Source of the DNA: Liolophura sinensis | Taxonomy: Eukaryota; Mollusca; Polyplacophora; Chitonida; Chitonidae | Direction: 5' to 3' | Length of the DNA: 64,000 nt | Assembly (NCBI RefSeq): GCF_032854445.1 | Contig: NC_088295.1 | Coordinates: forward strand, 92,557,805 to 92,621,804 | Shown here: piece after piece, positions 55,901-60,903 of the stretch | How the letters are laid out: each line of letters opens with the position of its first letter | Position numbering within the stretch: the stretch's first letter is position 1 | Notes under the pieces: generated by a model | Database searches by the model: none | What the model saw: only the letters and a program-made list of their open reading frames with translations | What the model was told of the DNA's origin: nothing | Program-made: the position numbers and the translations under genes

Positions 55901-56722
55901 ACCAATGTTCAGGTATGTGTATCTGCATGGAGGCTAGCATTGTTCTGTACAGTATATCTGAACACCATTCTTATGGACTCTTTTACTGTAGGGAAGTCAC
56001 ATACAAACACTCTGATGTTAACATCTACTTTGCATATATATATTTTATCTTAAATGTACATGTATATATTTTATATGTGGTTTTTAAACTCTTAAGGCAG
56101 CACATTTCATTTCAGTACAAGTGTTTCAGTCCATTCCATATATGTGTTACATGGCGCGTGTACATACATACGTTTCTCTGCATGATTCTGTCCTAATTCT
56201 GCTCATTATAAACTTCCATTATAGCTGGTGGTTTGTGTTAGACGTCATTTTGGGAACACATTTTTGTTTTGACACATTTGTGAGCTTGACATTGCTTTGC
56301 TTGAGCGCGTGATCGTTGTACATTATGTTTGGCAGAATATTATGTGACCTTGTACTGATCTGCCAAAACATTCAGTCTATGAGGTATAATGATACATGTA
56401 CATGAAGCTGAAATTCATGTCCACAAACCTCAACAAACGTTAGGACAGTCCGGCACGACATCCTGCTTGTTATATGAATGGATGAGCTTGTTGAGTGCAT
56501 GGTCGTGTTTCTTTTTAAAATCGTGGATTTAAAACGGTTTTGTTTCTTGCAAGTTTCTTTGGATATATTACTGTTGTTTGAATATATATTTCCTGACTGT
56601 GAAGTTTAACTTGAATTTGTTGAAAGGGTTTAAAATTTAAGTCTAATAATGCTTGTCTTTGAATCCTAGACAAGTCCAAGAGCAGTGCACAAAACAATGA
56701 CAGGACAAATGGGGCACAGTGA
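13884..56722 (+). CDS. Ig-like, Cys-rich-stalk, three-pass membrane protein (10-exon gene model)
   Basis: Model: join of 13884-13938, 16437-16835, 23101-23148, 23542-23727, 26149-26199, 28021-28053, 30884-31006, 37685-37801, 52738-52824 and 56670-56722, 1152 nt, 383 residues. Every intron is GT-AG and phase 1, and the joined frame has no internal stop. Order of parts: signal peptide (1 to about 20), Ig-like domain (about 35-135, Cys52-Trp69-Cys130), Cys/Pro/Thr stalk (152-258), membrane helices at about 270-289, 302-327 and 344-365, then a polar tail ending NGAQ. With the N terminus outside, the tail is cytoplasmic. Likely role: cell-surface receptor or adhesion molecule (inference). I do not recognise a named family; CD47 has a comparable Ig-plus-multipass plan but five helices. 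Missing or extra exons are possible. Confidence 0.72.
14335..14427 (+). repeat. 5'-truncated SINE tail copy
   Basis: The segment ACCACCATAATACTGGCCGA through to the CAAATAAACAAAATAAATAA tail aligns by eye to the 3' half of the complete SINE 300 bases downstream, with many substitutions. It is an older copy lacking the tRNA-like head. Confidence 0.75.
14738..15000 (+). mobile_element. Full-length tRNA-derived SINE with 11-bp target duplication
   Basis: A tRNA-like head (CCTTGGCCTATAGTAGCG as degenerate A box; GGGTTCAGCTC as B box) is followed by the widespread molluscan body CCCCCGGGCTCTGCC...ACCATAATGCTGGTCGCC and an AAATAAATA tail. TATGGGATAGA flanks it at 14727-14737 and 15001-15011, so insertion by target-primed reverse transcription is well supported and fairly recent. 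Confidence 0.88.
16437..16835 (+). CDS. Exon 2: Ig-like domain
   Basis: Acceptor TTTTGCAG^ at 16436 and donor ACAG^GTGAGT after 16835 give a 399-nt, phase 1-1 exon, the classic symmetric Ig-domain cassette. It encodes residues 19-151. The features are an extra Cys39, Cys52 (DLKCPF, strand B), Trp69 (TTKWTD, strand C), then DGSIRLELQNTP and IECEVYV with Cys130 (strand F). Potential N-glycosylation sites are Asn87-Gly-Thr and Asn100-Ile-Thr. The fold call is from the Cys-Trp-Cys spacing and strand pattern. Confidence 0.75.
16908..17156. repeat. 96-bp tandem repeat, about 2.6 copies
   Basis: GGCCTGATGTGTGCTGT recurs at 16908, 17004 and (as GGTCTGATGTGT) 17100, with GAAGGATGAATGACCTCTGA in each copy. 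It starts 70 bases after exon 2. Confidence 0.9.
17378..17845. repeat. 30-bp minisatellite (15-bp half units)
   Basis: Alternating halves CTCCACACCTGGAGC and CTCCACATGTTGAGC form a 30-bp unit repeated about 15 times with some half-unit losses. The Pro/Glu-rich and Cys/Gly-rich open frames on the two strands are side effects of the multiple-of-three period; no splice sites flank them. Confidence 0.93.
18178..18428. repeat. 42-bp tandem repeat, about 6 copies
   Basis: GTAACCAATCAGTACCTGGT followed by AACTTTTATACACTGTGAAGCA repeats with moderate divergence. Confidence 0.9.
18672..19053. repeat. 48-bp minisatellite, about 8 copies
   Basis: The unit GATTTGGTTGATGTTTAACA plus CCATGTGCCATAATGTTAATGTACAGTT is nearly identical between copies. 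Open frames in three registers are period artefacts. Confidence 0.95.
19078..19200. repeat. Possible DNA-transposon-derived fragment
   Basis: CAGGGTTCATACA followed by repeated CCTGGAA / CCTTGAAT motifs resembles the ends of widespread non-autonomous DNA transposons. No matching opposite end was found, so this is tentative. Confidence 0.25.
20520..21060. repeat. Diverged ~167-bp tandem repeat, about 3 copies
   Basis: GATTTTGTGTC plus a downstream CATTTGTC...GTCA-GGTTACCAGAT block recurs with starts near 20657, 20824 and 20991, a spacing of about 167 bases. Copies differ by many substitutions, so it is old. Confidence 0.65.
22683..22816. repeat. 22-bp tandem repeat, about 6 copies
   Basis: CAGTAATTCATGAACACAGAAA-type units with alternating ATTCATGAACAC and GTTCATGAATAG versions. 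Confidence 0.9.
23101..23148 (+). CDS. Exon 3: Cys/Pro-rich stalk cassette
   Basis: Acceptor TTGTTTTCAG^ and donor A^GTAAGT bound a 48-nt phase 1-1 exon encoding residues 152-167, DPCLSVTTPAPCNCPT. It is the first of four related cassette exons. The intron after it is only 393 bp. Confidence 0.65.
23542..23727 (+). CDS. Exon 4: Cys-rich stalk with 27-bp coding VNTR
   Basis: Acceptor TTGCTTTCAG^ and donor TCA^GTAAGT bound a 186-nt phase 1-1 exon (residues 168-229). After PCPDSSAPLTC it repeats the nine-residue unit CPDCSTSVT, then ends SIPVTCPAYTV. Each repeat adds two Cys, so the stalk is probably disulphide-bonded. Copy number changes keep the frame because the unit is 27 bp. Confidence 0.7.
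23566..23712 (+). repeat. 27-bp coding minisatellite within exon 4
   Basis: ACATGTCCTGATTGTTCAAC plus CTCAGTA is repeated about five times with almost no nucleotide differences, whereas the first and last copies are diverged. The homogeneity suggests recent expansion and likely length polymorphism. Confidence 0.9.
23975..24963. repeat. 76-bp minisatellite, about 13 copies
   Basis: Each unit contains TTGCTTGTTCACCTTTGCCAG followed by GTTGAAATGCCCAGTGTCTT and GGGGCTGAAC. The pyrimidine run plus CAG resembles a 3' splice site but opens no useful frame. More diverged relatives of the TTGTTCACC...AGG motif continue to about 25310. Confidence 0.95.
25598..25703. repeat. 26-bp tandem repeat, about 4 copies
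   Basis: AAGATGTTTTTATGGATACA plus TGTAGC repeats with minor changes. Confidence 0.88.
26149..26199 (+). CDS. Exon 5: Cys/Pro-rich stalk cassette
   Basis: Acceptor TTGTTTTCAG^ and donor TCA^GTAAGT bound a 51-nt phase 1-1 exon for residues 230-246. The sequence PCPESATTVECPTCPV is clearly related to the start of exon 4 (PCPDSSAPLTCPDC), so exons 3-6 look like products of exon duplication. Confidence 0.68.
26200..28020 (+). other. Intron 5 of the Ig-like membrane gene
   Basis: Phase 1 intron. About 560 bases of unassigned sequence are followed by a 20-bp array that nearly reaches exon 6. Confidence 0.6.
26768..27938. repeat. 20-bp G/T-rich minisatellite, about 58 copies
   Basis: The unit GTGCTGTGTGCCGGTGGTCA, with GTTCTG, GTGTTCA and CGCGGG variants, is strongly skewed (few A on the + strand). 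Since 20 is not a multiple of three, a peptide repeats only every 60 bases, yet all three + frames stay open because the unit lacks stops in any register. No coding signal is implied. Confidence 0.95.
28021..28053 (+). CDS. Exon 6: small Cys stalk exon
   Basis: Acceptor TTGTTTTCAG^ and donor GTT^GTAAGT bound a 33-nt phase 1-1 exon for residues 247-257, SSCKTLNCTTS. It shares its upstream intron end (ACATTGTTTTCAG) with exons 3 and 5. Being tiny, it is the least certain exon, but removing it would not shift the frame. Confidence 0.6.
28661..29433. repeat. 55-bp minisatellite, 14 copies of two monomer types
   Basis: The unit GTTTGTGTATGGTATGTGC plus GTGTATACATTTACAGCTCT and ACATATACATGTACCT alternates irregularly with a version ending ACATGCACATATACCT. 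All three + frames are open for about 260 codons because no register has a stop; I treat this as a repeat artefact. Confidence 0.95.
29770..29963 (+). repeat. Old SINE copy
   Basis: TCTGGTTTCCTTCAGCCATG, then ATATGAGTGAAAAATCCCTT, then AGTATGGCATTAGACATAAA with a GAAATAAATA tail follow the SINE body order seen at 14738-15000 with heavy divergence. Confidence 0.65.
30452..30545 (+). repeat. Old SINE tail copy
   Basis: GGTTTGCTTTCTGCTTCTCC through GAAATATTACTGGGCACAGT and ACCAAACAAATAAATA aligns by eye to the SINE 3' half. A SINE-head-like GTGGCCTCCATGGCATAGTG lies at about 30007, but the 500-base spacing is too long for one intact copy. Confidence 0.55.
30884..31006 (+). CDS. Exon 7: first transmembrane helix
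   Basis: Acceptor GGTTTCCTCAG^ and donor GGAG^GTGAGT bound a 123-nt phase 1-1 exon (residues 258-298). VIHVPEKLGPG leads into the hydrophobic SIALALIALVTAVFNIYMV, followed by the positively charged loop KTNPKLLSG, which fits an out-to-in helix after a signal-peptide-bearing ectodomain. Confidence 0.75.
31340..32672. repeat. 74-bp minisatellite, about 18 copies
   Basis: The unit GGGGACTTTACCCAAAGTAG plus ATGGCCACATGTACCTGCTC, CAGATTTGACTAAATTAGCA and GGCTGCAGCAAAAT repeats with few substitutions. Confidence 0.96.
32978..33034. repeat. Left terminal inverted repeat with GCGAAC repeats
   Basis: The outer 26 bases pair perfectly with the right end (36814-36839). The inner part carries GCGAAC four times, twice on each side of a GGCCAAA spacer, and could be the binding region for transposase or its partner protein (inference). 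Confidence 0.92.
33142..33443 (+). CDS. Harbinger transposase exon 1
   Basis: Encodes the N-terminal 100 residues, including QRRKRKRRVSVHEILQRRSE and the YFRMTEEQFDYILELI segment (the usual N-terminal region before the DDE core). It ends in phase 2 at a consensus donor. Confidence 0.9.
33555..33640. repeat. A-rich low-complexity tract
   Basis: Runs of A broken by single C (AAAACAAAACAAAAA type) within the transposase intron. Confidence 0.9.
34072..34805 (-). CDS. MADF protein exon 2
   Basis: Acceptor CTGTTTCAG^ (minus strand) leads into GTAAAGAAGTGG. It encodes the rest of the MADF domain, the acidic/Ser linker and the BESS-like helix, ending FLDSQGS. It sits wholly inside the transposase intron. 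Confidence 0.9.
34072..36523 (-). CDS. Harbinger-encoded MADF/BESS DNA-binding protein
   Basis: Two minus-strand exons, 36523-36370 and 34805-34072, join in phase 1 to 295 residues with no stops. Exon 1 (MADAEKMDKTEVLILEVAKN...) and the start of exon 2 form one MADF domain: TEVLILEVAKNTVLFD, IWKAIGEKIGLTG | KEVETRWKNVRDGF and YKYAKALSFL. An acidic-Ser linker (SDEEDD) and a basic patch (SKRKQRHTQ) follow, then a BESS-like C-terminal motif (DLFLLSMAETIRKLP...VKFKIYSVVH). In known Harbingers the partner protein binds the element ends and imports the transposase; the same is inferred here. It appears intact. Confidence 0.9.
34806..34853. promoter_or_regulatory. Bidirectional 3' splice-site region shared by two opposing introns
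   Basis: These 48 bases are the last bases of both introns, one on each strand. TATTAATA (34828-34835) is its own complement and fits the TNYTRAY branch-point consensus both ways, placing a branch A 20 nt before the + acceptor and 24 nt before the - acceptor. Pyrimidine runs lie on either side in the right orientation. Confidence 0.75.
34854..35772 (+). pseudogene. Harbinger transposase exon 2 (DDE core)
   Basis: Carries the whole catalytic core. The frame is open on both sides of the TAG at 35170-35172 (LVDYR, stop, RFTFVDIGSYG) and ends with TAG at 35770-35772. The exon lies inside the intron of the antisense MADF gene. Confidence 0.92.
35981..36216. mobile_element. Nested 236-bp mariner-type MITE
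   Basis: Begins CAGGTACGTCTCATAAAATT and ends with the complement of CAGGTACGTCGAAAAAAAAT. Similarity continues inward through AGAATAT-ATG-AAATG for about 50 bases. TA dinucleotides flank it at 35979-35980 and 36217-36218, as for Tc1/mariner. It lies in the MADF intron, so it inserted after the Harbinger or was carried by it. Confidence 0.85.
36370..36523 (-). CDS. MADF protein exon 1
   Basis: ATG at 36523-36521 (minus) opens a 154-nt exon ending ACAG^GTCTGT. It supplies the first helix and second helix start of the MADF domain, without which the downstream frame has only half a domain. Confidence 0.88.
36796..36839. repeat. Right terminal inverted repeat
   Basis: Reads GCGTTCGCGTTCACGTTCGC and then GCTCTGTATAAACGGACCT, the complement of the left end with one altered inner hexamer (GTTCAC). 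Confidence 0.92.
37592..37613 (+). other. Candidate 22-nt alternative microexon
   Basis: TCCTGTTCCTATTTCAG^ upstream and AAT^GTAAGT downstream bound TTGGATTTAGGGACCGTACAAT. Entered in phase 1 it reads (V)GFRDRT and leaves in phase 2, so it cannot splice to exon 8 in frame, but it can splice in frame to an alternative acceptor at 52693. Purely predicted. Confidence 0.4.
37685..37801 (+). CDS. Exon 8: second transmembrane helix
   Basis: Acceptor TGTTTGACAG^ and donor AAGG^GTAAAT bound a 117-nt phase 1-1 exon (residues 299-337). GSK precedes WVALMLSAIGVVLCIPAIVV and SVLYIT, then the polar QEHASDLPYK. The donor is weak compared with the copies of itself amplified just downstream. Confidence 0.75.
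37802..39310. repeat. 84-bp minisatellite, about 18 copies, seeded by the exon 8 donor
   Basis: The unit GGTAAGTGATCTGTGTGACT plus GTTATCATCATCACCATCAC, AGTGATATGTCTGTCAGGTA and CCCACCTGTAATCTACCACACACA begins at the exon 8 splice site. The exon 8 end and intron start (GATCTACCATATAAG^GGTAA) is a diverged first copy. The multiple-of-three length makes long open frames on both strands, which I do not regard as coding. Confidence 0.95.
39311..40070. repeat. 52-bp derivative array, about 14 copies
   Basis: Same unit as the preceding array but lacking the internal ACTGTTATCATCATCACC...GATATGT part (32 bases). Later copies change to AATTTGCCACATGCAGATAA. Confidence 0.93.
40278..52590. repeat. 62/63-bp minisatellite, roughly 200 copies over 12.3 kb
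   Basis: Unit GGTTCTGTCAGTTTTCACCT plus GTGTGTAGATTTGGTGCATG and TATGTACCACATGAAGAGTGTT; a TTCTTGTCAG version is one base longer. Variants (GTGTATATGCC, GTCGATTT, GCTCCGTC, TTGACC) recur in the same order in distant blocks, for example around 43.3-44.3 kb and 47.4-48.4 kb (offset about 4.12 kb), showing block duplications inside the array. The final copies (52420-52590) are diverged (GGAGAGTTTGTGCATG). Confidence 0.97.
52738..52824 (+). CDS. Exon 9: third transmembrane helix
   Basis: Acceptor TACCTGCAG^ and donor CAAG^GTTAAT bound an 87-nt phase 1-1 exon (residues 338-366). DYDIAGGVCSCVELVSVLGA continues LIITVVGIQ. A Cys-x-Cys pair and Glu350 sit at the start of the helix. A stronger-looking acceptor (TTTTTCTTCCCTGCAG) 44 bases upstream keeps the same downstream frame but needs phase 2. 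If the GTTAAT donor is not used, a TAA follows immediately. Confidence 0.65.
53098..53230. repeat. 33-bp tandem repeat, about 4 copies
   Basis: TTACTCCGCCCTGTTGCTAT plus GTAGAGCAGCATT repeats with small changes. Confidence 0.9.
53851..54570. repeat. 30-bp minisatellite with a 314-bp higher-order repeat
   Basis: Units of GTTCAGTTTGATAGACTAGA plus GATACACACT. A block from about 53922 recurs almost exactly at 54236, an offset of 314 bases, including a shortened CGTTCAGTGTGATAGAG monomer. Confidence 0.94.
55345..55826. repeat. 44-bp minisatellite, about 11 copies
   Basis: GTGGGGCAGACAAACTCATT plus GGGGGACCAGCACATGTTGTGCAT, with shorter (about 39-bp) copies. Confidence 0.93.
56670..56722 (+). 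CDS. Exon 10: cytoplasmic tail and stop
   Basis: Acceptor TTTGAATCCTAG^ leads in phase 1 to DKSKSSAQNNDRTNGAQ and TGA at 56720-56722. The short hydrophilic tail after a membrane helix is a sensible end. The downstream sequence would be 3' UTR. Confidence 0.6.
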
Positions 56723-57910
56723 AAAAGACACCAACAGGACTGTCACCAGCTTGAGATATCTGGGTTAAATGCCTGTGCCTTTGCTATCTTCACATTAAGA
56801 AGAGTGTCTATATGTGCCCTAAACCAGGGATCTTGACATTTTGCGTTCAGTGATGAAGATGAAACAGATTTTAGGATTGTAGTCTCTGTTCGAGGATCAC
56901 ACAATATTGTGGAAACTCATCGCCTGAATGGAATGGAGAACAAGTTTTCTGTTGTAATGTTTTATTTCACTCACCTCTGTCATTCCATTGTACCTGTGTC
57001 ATGACATGTCCTGTTTGACTTGTGTGGAGTATCTGGAATGGGTGCTGCAACTGCAGACACTACATCTGTGTTTCTTTGAATGGAGAGTTTCTCTGCACTA
57101 TCATTTATATCTTCAAGTTTGCTGTTTTGGATGTTTCTGTGAAAAGTGTACAGTTTTACGGAGTATTTCTCACCACATCATTTTTCCTGCTGTTACTGTG
57201 AGCCATTATACTGGGATTACTGGTGAAGAGGACGCGTGTATCTTGTTATGGACACATATTTCCAGTTTTTTAACGGACATACCACTCGGAATTCGTGAAT
57301 TAGAACATGTTTATGTGTTGACCGTGGAATATATAATACACCTGAATACAGTGATGTGTCACCCAGCTCCAGTCTTGTTTGACATCAGGACTTTGAAGCA
57401 GCATTGTGTGGGATAGAGTACATGCTTTGTTAACGCAGCATCATGTGGGATAGAGTACATGCTTTGTTAACGCAGCATCATGTGGGATAGAGTACATGCT
57501 TTTTTTGTTAACGCAGCGTCATGTGGGATAGAGTACATGCTTTGTTAACGCAGCGTCGTGTGGCATAGAGTACATGCTTTGTTAACACAGCGTCGTGTGG
57601 GATAGAGTACATCCTTTGTTAACGCAGCATCATTTGGGATAGAGTACATGCTTTGTTAACGCAGCGTCGTGTGGCATAGAGTACATGCTTTGTTAACGCA
57701 GCATCATGTGGGATAGAGTACATGCTTTGTTAACGCAGTGTCGTGTGGAATAGAGTACATGCCTTGTTAACGCAGCATCATATGGCATAGAGTACATACT
57801 CTGTAACTGTTTTATTTAATCCTATTTGGCATGTCATTTTGTCATAATTGGTAATTTGTGTTTCATATATGACCATGTTGTTGGTGTGTGTACATAACTG
57901 ATTAAACATT
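56723..57910 (+). other. Probable 3' UTR
   Basis: Follows the predicted stop. An ATTAAA (57901-57906) is a candidate poly(A) signal; an AATAAA also occurs at 60305-60310. A 142-codon open frame at 56988-57416 has no recognisable domain and is probably chance. The extent is unknown. Confidence 0.35.
57403..57800. repeat. 37-bp minisatellite, about 10 copies
   Basis: GTGGGATAGAGTACATGCTT plus TGTTAACGCAGCATCAT, with GCGTCGT and GGCATAG variants. If the 3' UTR call is right it lies within the transcript. Confidence 0.94.
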
Positions 57911-58449
57911 TTTGTATAGACCTAGAAGAAAGCACATTGGTTTATGTGGACAGGTTTGAGTAGCTGGTGGGATAGGTGTGGTAGAGGGGAGTTACAGTGC
58001 TGATGGGGAAATAGATTGCTCTACCCTATGTAGTTCAGGCACTCTGGGTGTGGCCTCAAACCTCTCTGGTAGTGATACTGTATTGATTTCAGCCCTGTAG
58101 CCCACAGTTGGCTGTGTACAATGTATACACAGAGGTTTATGTCTGCTGGCTGATATTGAATGTAAACCAGGCTCTGTGGTGCAATATCACCTGACATTCT
58201 GTACACGTAACAGCAGGTACAGTAACATATACAGGTACCCTCCTAAATGTCCTCCTGGTCTGATGTTAAACATGATATATATACACGAGGCATTCACTGA
58301 GGGCCACCCAGTCACTGGAGTGTAATATGGCTATGTACAGCTTCCTGTACTAGAGATATTAACCATATGCATATAGCAGCTTGTCAATGACAGGGACGGT
58401 CGTACACAGTTACCCTTGTTGTTGCTCAGCATTTGAGCAGAACTGGATG
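57911..58449. other. Unassigned DNA
   Basis: No gene, element or repeat is recognised in this interval. Confidence 0.4.
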
Positions 58450-59270
58450 TGTGATGAATACACATGCTCAACATACTGTACAATGTTAGGTCAACAGTAC
58501 ATGGTAGAATTACACATGCTCAACATACTGTACAGTATTAGGTCAACAGTACATGGTAGAATTACACGTGCTCAACATACTGTTCAGTGTTAGGTCAACA
58601 GTACACGGTAGAATTACACACGCTCAACATACTGTACAATGTTAACATTCTGCAGCACACAGTAGAATTGTACACATGCCCAACACACTGTACAATGTTA
58701 AGTCAACAGTACACAGTATAAGTACACATGCTCAACACACTGTACAATGTTAACACTCTGCAGTACACAATAGAATTGTACACATGCCCAACACACTGTA
58801 CAATGTTAAGTCAACAGTACACAGTATAAGTACACATGCTCAACACACTGTACAATGTTAACACTCTGCAGTACACAATAGAATTGTACACATGCTCAAC
58901 ACACTGTACAATGTTAACATTCTGCAGTACACAATAGAATTGTACACATGCCCAACACACTGTACAATGTTGAATCAACAGTACACAGTAGAAGTACACA
59001 TGCTCAACACACTTTACAATGTTAACACTCTGCAGTACACAATAGAATTGTACACATGCTCAACACACTGTACAATGTTAAGTCAACAGTACACAGTAGA
59101 AGTACACATGCTCAACACACTTTACAATGTTAACACTCTGCAGTACACAATAGAATTGTACACATGCTCAACACACTGTACAATGTTAAGTCAACAGTAC
59201 ACAGTAGAAGTACACATGCTCAACACACTTTACAATGTTAACACTCTGCAGTACACAGCAAAATTACACA
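58450..59270. repeat. ~54-bp minisatellite in 108-bp dimers
   Basis: ACACATGCTCAACACACTGT plus ACAATGTTAAGTCAACAGTA alternates with ACAATGTTAACACTCTGCAG monomers, giving a 108-bp dimer in the right part. Early copies are less regular. Confidence 0.92.
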
Positions 59271-59389
59271 TGAATTTTATAAATACTGTATAATGTTAAA
59301 ATTCAGCAAATTCACATCAGAATCACACATCCTTAACACACAGTACAACTCATGCCCAGTACATTGTGTCTATCTGTACCAAATGTACA

Positions 59390-59425
59390 TAGTACGACGT
59401 TAAACCCCAAGCACTCACTCACCAA
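59390..59425 (+). repeat. Short SINE-tail-like fragment
   Basis: GTACGACGTTAAACCCCAAG plus CACTCACTCACC matches a tail type I associate with molluscan SINEs; the body is absent. Confidence 0.4.
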
Positions 59426-59740
59426 ATGTACATATAGCTGATCTAATAATGGGTTGTGCATGTGAATAGTGTTGGTTACGGCCTGCATGCATATACAGGT
59501 CAAACAGTGAGTGTCCTCCTATAATGACATTGAGAAGGTCAGCTGACTAGTGTGAGTTACACCCATTGGTGGATGAACATACTCCTCTGTAGTAAAGAGT
59601 TCAATTGTGGAAGGAACCACAGCACATGTAGGAAGCTTTCCACTTTCTTAGTTACTTGTTTCTGAAAAATATGATAGTGTCAAGAGTAGAGACAAGTGTT
59701 AAGTTCCACAACCTTAATTGTATGTTTATCATGTATTGGT

Positions 59741-60045
59741 TAATCATGCATAGGTTAGTCATGCTTTGGTTAATCATGCATTGGTTAATCATTTATAGGT
59801 TAATCATACTTTGGTTAATCATTTATAGGTTAATCATGCTTTGGTTAATCACGCATAGGTTAATCATGCTTTGGTTAATCGTGCATAGGTTAATCATGCA
59901 TTGGTTAATCATTTATAGGTTAATCATGCTTTGGTTAATCATTTATAGGTTAATCATGCTTTGGTTAATCACGCTTTGGTTAATCACGCTTTGGTTAATC
60001 ATGCATATGTTAATCATTGATAGGTTAATCATGCGTTGGTTGATC
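59741..60045. repeat. 15-bp tandem repeat, about 20 copies
   Basis: GGTTAATCATGCTTT alternates with GGTTAATCATGCATA and GGTTAATCATTTATA. The multiple-of-three unit creates an open frame (59656-60102) that is not taken as coding. Confidence 0.94.
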
Positions 60046-60654
60046 ATGCAATCCGTGGGAAGTCCCATTGTGGGACATTCGAGAGACACATGTAATATTT
60101 AATTTCCTGTATGGAAACAGTTTCAGTTTCTGTTCCACATAAATGTAACAAATGATCTCAAACTTGATTCTGCTTCTGAAACAAAAATATCAGGAAGAAC
60201 ATGTAAAATTACTGAGCCAAATTGTGTGTGAGTTTTTGATATACCTCAGTAGCTGTATCAGCACAGAATGTACTTTAAGGTGCGAATGTGATATGCATCA
60301 TTGTAATAAAACAGCACTTAATAATGAGTTTCTATCAATAATAATCAAGTGTCCTTTACCTGGTACGTAACAGATGGACTCAGTGCCTGTGCATGAGAAA
60401 ATGACATTCTACACTGGAATATTTGCTCCTAAAGCAAAAGAATATTGATGTCGTATTTATCTGTCATATTTTTACTGTTTTAATTTATTCCTTATAGTGA
60501 GTGATTTATTAAATGGTTTGTACATATAATATAATGTGTTGTTGTAGAGGGTGTCTTCTTTATGTTATGTTGTTGTTGTGTCGTGAACATGTACATGTAA
60601 TGTACAGGTAGCGGTATTCAGTGATTATCTTTCACATAAAATTGATTTGAGTGT
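60046..60654. other. Unassigned AT-rich DNA
   Basis: No recognisable gene or element beyond the AATAAA at 60305-60310. Confidence 0.4.
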
Positions 60655-60903
60655 TATACAGGTGTATCATTGTAGTGCTGATACAGGTGTATCATTGTAG
60701 TGCTGATACAGGGGTATCATTGTAGTGCTGATACAGGTGTATCATTGTAGTGCTGATACAGGTGTATCATTGTAGTGCTGATACAGGGGTATCATTGTAG
60801 TGCTGATACAGGTGTATCATTGTAGTGCTGATACAGGTGTATCATTGTAGTGCTGATACAGGGGTATCATTGTAGTGCTGATACAGGGGTATCATTGTAG
60901 TTC
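60655..60903. repeat. 25-bp tandem repeat, 10 copies
   Basis: GTGTATCATTGTAGTGCTGA plus TACAG, with GGGTATC variants. Copies are nearly identical. Confidence 0.96.

Larger units (their letters stand above)
52825..56669 (+). other. Intron 9 of the Ig-like membrane gene
   Basis: Phase 1 intron with arrays of 33, 30 and 44 bp. Stretches 53233-53850, 54571-55344 and 55827-56669 have no recognisable content. Confidence 0.55.

Noticed and set aside
56988-57416. 142-codon open frame downstream of the predicted stop
   Set aside because: No recognisable domain; a single frame of this length is expected by chance in 64 kb read in six frames, and it falls in the likely 3' UTR.
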